Positions 59,887 through 64,000 of a stretch of DNA of 64,000 nt are shown piece by piece. A program made the position numbers and the translations under genes. The stretch's first letter is position 1. Each line of letters starts with the position of its first letter. Source of the stretch: Cronobacter dublinensis subsp. dublinensis LMG 23823 (GTDB taxonomy: Bacteria > Pseudomonadota > Gammaproteobacteria > Enterobacterales > Enterobacteriaceae); contig NZ_CP012266.1 of NCBI RefSeq assembly GCF_001277235.1, positions 4,278,001 through 4,342,000 on the forward strand, written 5' to 3'. The notes beneath the pieces were generated by a model that was given only the letters and a program-made list of their open reading frames with translations, was not told where the DNA came from and did no database searches.

Positions 59887-60138
59887 CTAGCGCAGCAGAG
59901 GATCGAGTCCGCCGCGCGCATCCAGTGCATGCAGGTCGTCGCAACCGCCAATGTGCTGCCCATCAATAAAGATCTGCGGCACAGTGGTGCGGCCACTACG
60001 CTGAATCATCTCTTCCCTTTTGGCGGTATCGCCGTCAATGGGCAGTTCGAGGAAAGCGGCGCCTTTGCTGTTCAGCAGGGCCTTCGCACGATGGCAATAC
60101 GGGCAGGTTGCTTTGGTGTACATTTCGATATTAGCCAT
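59887..60138 (-). CDS. grxC: Glutaredoxin 3
   Basis: An 83-residue thioredoxin-fold protein that reduces disulfides with glutathione. Active site Cys12-Pro-Tyr-Cys15 in YTKATCPYCHRAKALL; TVPQIFIDGQHIGGCDDLHALD holds the cis-proline and glutathione-binding residues, plus the extra cysteine known in E. coli Grx3. Between yibN and secB. Confidence 0.98.
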   Translation of the reverse strand: MANIEMYTKATCPYCHRAKALLNSKGAAFLELPIDGDTAKREEMIQRSGRTTVPQIFIDGQHIGGCDDLHALDARGGLDPLLR

Positions 60139-60158
60139 GTCGTTACCTCTTATGAAAA

Positions 60159-60590
60159 TTATTTACCACGTACCAGCGGCAGGTTCTCGCCACTCCAGCC
60201 GGCGACGCCTTCTTTGAGCACGTAAACCTGCTCAAAACCGGCTTTGTTCAGCAGCGCTGCTGATTCCTGCGCGGACAGACCGTTGCCGTCAACCACGATA
60301 ACCGGCTTCGCTTTATGCTTCTCCAGTTCGCCGACGTTGCTGGCTTTGATATCAGCAGGCAGCACGTTGATGGCGCTGGCGATATGCCCTTTGCGGAAGT
60401 CGTCACGCTGGCGAATATCCACGACCACGGCATCTTCTTTGTTGATAAGACGCGTTGCTTCACCGCGAGTAATCACCTTCACTTTAGAGGTGAGGCCTTT
60501 GAAAGTGGTGTAAATCACCGCCGCGAGTAACGCAATCCACGCGATACTAAGTATGGGGTGGCGGCCAACGAATTGCATAATTTCTTGCAT
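60159..60590 (-). CDS. yibN: YibN, membrane-anchored rhodanese-like protein lacking cysteine
   Basis: A 143-residue protein with one N-terminal transmembrane helix (HPILSIAWIALLAAVIYTTF) and a cytoplasmic or periplasmic rhodanese domain (AVVVDIRQRDDFRKGHIASAINVLP; VYVLKEGVAGWSGENLPLV). The active-site loop is VVDGNGLSAQES; the usual catalytic cysteine is absent and there is no cysteine in the whole protein. It can therefore not act as a classical sulfurtransferase. Position before grxC-secB is conserved. Confidence 0.94.
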   Translation of the reverse strand: MQEIMQFVGRHPILSIAWIALLAAVIYTTFKGLTSKVKVITRGEATRLINKEDAVVVDIRQRDDFRKGHIASAINVLPADIKASNVGELEKHKAKPVIVVDGNGLSAQESAALLNKAGFEQVYVLKEGVAGWSGENLPLVRGK

Positions 60591-60831
60591 GGGGGGGTCA
60601 AACTCCCGACTCAGTAAAAAACCAGGTGAGGAGTATACCTGCGCGCTGTGTCAATTACAGCCAGTACAAGGAAGGTTGTGCATTTTCTGCGGCGCGTTAC
60701 GAAAAAAAGGATGAAATGCGCCGTTGCGCTTGCACGCCCCGGCCTGTTCTTTGATCTTCTGCGGCTATTTGCCCTTATGCGGTGTAGTAAAATTACGCCA
60801 ATTTTTTGTCTTTGACGCATGAGGTTCTGCA

Positions 60832-62379
60832 ATGTCGCTTACTAAAAAACCTGTCGTATTAGTGATTCTGGATGGCTACGGTTACCGTGAAGATCGCCAG
60901 GACAACGCTATTTTCGCTGCTAAAACGCCGGTCATGGATAACCTGTGGGCAAGCCGTCCGCATACGTTAATTGATGCATCCGGCCTGGAAGTGGGCCTGC
61001 CCGACCGCCAGATGGGCAACTCGGAAGTGGGTCACGTCAATCTGGGCGCAGGTCGTATTGTGTACCAGGACCTCACGCGTCTGGATGTCGAAATTAAAGA
61101 ACGCACTTTCTTTGCCAACCCGGTGCTGACCGCGGCCGTTGATAAGGCCGTCGCCGCCGGGAAAGCCGTCCATATTATGGGCCTCGCGTCACCGGGCGGC
61201 GTCCACAGCCATGAAGATCATATTCTGGCGATGATTGAGCTGGCGGCCGCCCGCGGCGCCGAGAAAATCTATCTGCACGCCTTCCTGGACGGTCGCGATA
61301 CGCCGCCGCGCAGCGCGAAAGCGACACTGGAAAAATTCGCCGCCAAATTCGCGAAGCTGGGCAAAGGCCGCGTCGCGTCGATTATTGGCCGCTATTTTGC
61401 GATGGACCGCGATAACCGCTGGGAGCGCGTGGAGCAGGCATACGATCTGCTGACCCTGGCGCAGGGCGAATATAAAGCGTCAACGGCCGTCGCTGGCCTT
61501 GAAGCCGCCTATGCGCGTGACGAAAACGATGAGTTCGTAAAAGCGACCGTGATTCGCGCCGAAGGCGAAGCGCAGGCGGCGATGGAAGATGGCGATGCGC
61601 TGATTTTCATGAACTTCCGCGCCGACCGCGCGCGCCAGATAACGCGCGCCTTCGTAAACCGCGATTTTGACGGCTTTAGCCGCAAAAAAGTCGTTAAGTT
61701 CGCCGATTTCGTTATGTTGACCGAGTACGCCGCCGATATCCGCACCGCCTGCGCCTATCCGCCGGCTTCGCTGGCCAATACCTTCGGGGAGTGGATGGCG
61801 AAACATGACAAAACCCAGCTGCGCATTTCCGAAACAGAGAAATACGCCCATGTGACGTTCTTCTTTAACGGCGGCGTGGAAGAACCGTTCCCGGGTGAAG
61901 ACCGCATCCTGATCAATTCGCCGAAAGTCGCGACCTACGATCTGCAGCCGGAAATGAGCTCCGCCGAGCTGACCGAAAAACTGGTGGGCGCCATCAACAG
62001 CGGCAAATATGACGCCATTATCTGCAACTACCCGAACGGCGATATGGTCGGTCACACCGGCGTGTTTGACGCCGCCGTCGCCGCAGTGGAAGCGCTCGAT
62101 AACTGCATCGCACAGGTGACCCGCGCCGTCGAGGCCGCAGGCGGCCAGATGCTCATTACCGCAGACCACGGCAACGCCGAACAGATGCGCGATCCGGCGA
62201 CAGGCCAGGCGCACACCGCGCACACCAACCTGCCGGTGCCGCTGATTTACGTGGGCGATAAAAAAGTGCGCGCGGTAGACGGCGGCAAGCTCTCCGACAT
62301 CGCGCCGACCCTGCTTACGCTGATGGGGATGGAAATCCCGCAAGAGATGACTGGCAAGCCGCTGTTCATCGTGGAATAA
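60832..62379 (+). CDS. gpmM: 2,3-bisphosphoglycerate-independent phosphoglycerate mutase
   Basis: A 515-residue manganese enzyme interconverting 3- and 2-phosphoglycerate. Alkaline-phosphatase-like metal motifs: VVLVILDGYGY, the nucleophilic Ser64 in DRQMGNSEVGHVNLGAGR, and TADHGNAEQMRD near the C-terminus; NYPNGDMVGHTG binds the second metal. It is divergent from yibN and is followed by envC after 33 bases. Confidence 0.98.
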   Translation: MSLTKKPVVLVILDGYGYREDRQDNAIFAAKTPVMDNLWASRPHTLIDASGLEVGLPDRQMGNSEVGHVNLGAGRIVYQDLTRLDVEIKERTFFANPVLTAAVDKAVAAGKAVHIMGLASPGGVHSHEDHILAMIELAAARGAEKIYLHAFLDGRDTPPRSAKATLEKFAAKFAKLGKGRVASIIGRYFAMDRDNRWERVEQAYDLLTLAQGEYKASTAVAGLEAAYARDENDEFVKATVIRAEGEAQAAMEDGDALIFMNFRADRARQITRAFVNRDFDGFSRKKVVKFADFVMLTEYAADIRTACAYPPASLANTFGEWMAKHDKTQLRISETEKYAHVTFFFNGGVEEPFPGEDRILINSPKVATYDLQPEMSSAELTEKLVGAINSGKYDAIICNYPNGDMVGHTGVFDAAVAAVEALDNCIAQVTRAVEAAGGQMLITADHGNAEQMRDPATGQAHTAHTNLPVPLIYVGDKKVRAVDGGKLSDIAPTLLTLMGMEIPQEMTGKPLFIVE

Positions 62380-62412
62380 TCCCTCCCCATGAGGGGAAAG
62401 GCGATTTTTTCA

Positions 62413-63672
62413 ATGACATGGGGCAACAGGCCGTTTCGGTTCTCAATGAAGCCCCTGCTTTACGCCAGCGCGCTCAGCGCTGGCGTATTGTTATGCCCGC
62501 TTTCCGCCCACGCGGATGACCGCGATCAGCTGAAATCCATCCAGGATGATATCGCCGCCAAAGAGCGCGCGGTACGCCAGCAGCAGCAGCAGCGCGCAAC
62601 GCTTCTCGCCCAGCTAAAAAGCCAGGAGCAGGCGATCGCCGCCGCCAGCCGCAAGCTGCGCGAAACCCAGAATACGCTGGCGGATCTCAACCGTCAGATA
62701 GCCCAGATGAATGCCTCCATCGCAAAGCTTGAAAAGCAAAAAGCCGCCCAGGAGCGCAACCTCGCGGCCCAGCTTGATGCGGCGTTCCGTCAGGGGCAGC
62801 ACAGCGGCCTGCAGCTTATCCTGAGCGGCGAAGAGAGCCAGCGCGGCCAGCGTTTACAGGCTTATTTCGGCTATCTCAACGAAGCGCGTCAGGAAACCAT
62901 CGCCCAGCTCAAGCAAACTCGCGAAGAAGTCGCCACCCAAAAAGCGGAGCTTGAAGAGAAGCAAACCCAGCAGCAAACGTTGCTCTATGAGCAGCAGGCG
63001 CAGCAGGCAAAGCTGGAGCAGGCCCGCAACGAACGTAAAAAAACCCTCGGCTCGCTGGAGTCTTCTATTCAGGAAGGCCAGCAGCAGTTGAGCGAACTGC
63101 GCGCCAACGAATCACGCCTGCGCGATCGCATCGCCCGCGCGGAGGCGGCGGCGAAAGCCCGTGCCGAGCGCGAAGCGCGTGAGGCCGAGCAGGTTCGCTC
63201 CCGCCAGAAAGAGGCCACGCGCAAAGGCACCACTTATAAGCCTTCCGAGAGTGAGCGTTCACTAATGGCGCGTACCGGCGGTCTTGGCTCGCCGAACGGG
63301 CAGGCATTCTGGCCGGTTCGCGGTCCGTTGCTGCATCGCTATGGCGAACAGCTGCAAGGTGAACTACGTTGGAAGGGCATCGTTATCGGGGCCAGCGAAG
63401 GCACCGAGGTCAAAGCCATCGCCGACGGGCGCGTGATCCTCGCCGACTGGCTGCAGGGCTACGGTCTGGTGGTCGTAGTTGAACACGGCAAGGGCGACAT
63501 GAGCCTTTACGGTTACAACCAGAGCGCGCTGGTGAATGTCGGCACGCAGGTTCGCGCCGGTCAGCCTATCGCGCTGGTGGGCAACAGCGGCGGTCAGGGT
63601 CGTCCTTCGCTCTATTTTGAAATTCGCCGTCAGGGTCAGGCGGTCAACCCACAACCGTGGTTGGGAAGATAA
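62413..63672 (+). CDS. envC: EnvC, activator of septal amidases
   Basis: A 419-residue periplasmic protein that activates AmiA and AmiB at the division septum under FtsEX control. The signal peptide ends near AHADD. Long coiled coils (about 35-280, rich in Gln, Ala, Glu, Arg) precede a LytM domain (WPVRGPLLHRYGEQLQGELRWKGIVIGASEGTEVKAIADGRV). As in E. coli the LytM metal ligands are degenerate, so EnvC regulates rather than cuts. The ATG at 62413 gives the E. coli length and has GAGGGGAAAGG upstream; starts 24 bases up or 33 bases down are possible. Confidence 0.94.
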   Translation: MTWGNRPFRFSMKPLLYASALSAGVLLCPLSAHADDRDQLKSIQDDIAAKERAVRQQQQQRATLLAQLKSQEQAIAAASRKLRETQNTLADLNRQIAQMNASIAKLEKQKAAQERNLAAQLDAAFRQGQHSGLQLILSGEESQRGQRLQAYFGYLNEARQETIAQLKQTREEVATQKAELEEKQTQQQTLLYEQQAQQAKLEQARNERKKTLGSLESSIQEGQQQLSELRANESRLRDRIARAEAAAKARAEREAREAEQVRSRQKEATRKGTTYKPSESERSLMARTGGLGSPNGQAFWPVRGPLLHRYGEQLQGELRWKGIVIGASEGTEVKAIADGRVILADWLQGYGLVVVVEHGKGDMSLYGYNQSALVNVGTQVRAGQPIALVGNSGGQGRPSLYFEIRRQGQAVNPQPWLGR

Positions 63673-63675
63673 GTT

Positions 63676-64000
63676 TTGCTTCAGTTGCGTCGTCTTGTTT
63701 TTGCTCTCGCCGGTTCGCTGGCTCTCGCTTTCCCCGCCCTCGCCGGCAAACTCGCTATCGTTATCGATGATTTCGGCTATCGTCCGCAAACCGAAAATCA
63801 GGTGCTGGCGATGCCCGCTGAAGTGTCCGTTGCCGTACTGCCCAACGCGCCGCACGCCCGTGAAATGGCGACCAAAGCCCATAACCAGGGACATGACGTA
63901 CTGATTCATCTGCCAATGGCACCGATCAGTAAGCAGCCCCTGGAAAAAGACACTCTGCGCCCGGACATGAGCGATGATGAAATCGCGCGCATTATTCGCA
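63676..64000 (+). CDS. yibQ: YibQ, divergent polysaccharide deacetylase (5' part)
   Basis: The first 108 codons of a protein that runs off the window. A TTG start at 63676, three bases after the envC stop, gives LLQLRRLVFALAGSLALAFPALAG, a signal peptide, then KLAIVIDDFGYRPQTENQVLAMPAEVSVAVLPNAPHAREM, the metal-site region of the DUF610/divergent polysaccharide deacetylase fold. E. coli YibQ has the same sequence here and follows envC. Tight spacing suggests translational coupling. Its substrate is not established. Confidence 0.9.
   Translation, partial: MLQLRRLVFALAGSLALAFPALAGKLAIVIDDFGYRPQTENQVLAMPAEVSVAVLPNAPHAREMATKAHNQGHDVLIHLPMAPISKQPLEKDTLRPDMSDDEIARIIR

Noticed and set aside
1..64000. 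CRISPR arrays, rRNA operons and further tRNA genes
   Set aside because: No regularly spaced direct repeats, no rRNA-like sequence and no cloverleaf other than selC were seen.

Overview
The window is a stretch of enterobacterial chromosome with high GC content. Gene order matches the Escherichia coli yia/gly/xyl/mal block (yiaD, ghrB, yiaF, yiaG, hok, glyS, glyQ, ysaB, wecH, xylBA, xylFGHR, bax, malS, avtA), then the yicI-yicJ-selC block, the cdh-sbp-pfkA-fieF-cpxP-cpxRA block and the trmL-cysE-gpsA-secB-grxC-yibN-gpmM-envC-yibQ block. These blocks lie apart in E. coli, so this is a related genus with its own rearrangements. GC content, the ptxS-kgu operon and the overall order suggest Cronobacter or a close ally, but the genus is inferred rather than proven.

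Positions 1-6737: 3' part of yiaD, zinT with a Zur-like palindrome, and a ptxS-kguEKTD operon for 2-ketogluconate use. kguD occupies the position of ghrB. A perfect 14-bp LacI-type operator sits in front of kguE. Positions 6783-12224: yiaF, yiaG, a 52-residue Hok toxin with a structured leader and possible antisense RNA gene, both subunits of glycyl-tRNA synthetase, and ysaB. cspA, which lies here in E. coli, is absent.

Positions 12411-23243: wecH, a regulator/isochorismatase pair, and the complete xylose regulon (isomerase, kinase, ABC transporter, activator). Positions 23389-31775: bax, MalT-controlled malS, avtA, and yicIJ for alpha-xylosides, whose product xylose would feed xylA.

Positions 32067-35197: tRNA-Sec (selC) carries a decayed integrative element. 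It contains a P4-type integrase cut off by an IS3-family (IS407-group) insertion without target duplication, an AT-rich HNH-nuclease gene, and a partial direct repeat of the selC 3' end as right boundary. This is the clearest horizontally acquired region and holds the least explained gene.

Positions 35488-44808: a TetR/aldo-keto reductase pair, a paoABC-like molybdenum aldehyde oxidoreductase operon without Tat signal but with its XdhC chaperone and a MocA-like cofactor cytidylyltransferase, a glycosyltransferase and small exported or hypothetical genes. Positions 44809-49747: a CPBP protease, hprSR with divergent hiuH and a shared HprR-type palindrome, a small conserved gene and an anion permease.

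Positions 49806-64000: conserved housekeeping and envelope genes, including the Cpx system with its CpxR box and the CpxQ small RNA in the cpxP 3' UTR. The window ends inside yibQ. No rRNA or CRISPR array was seen; the only tRNA is selC.
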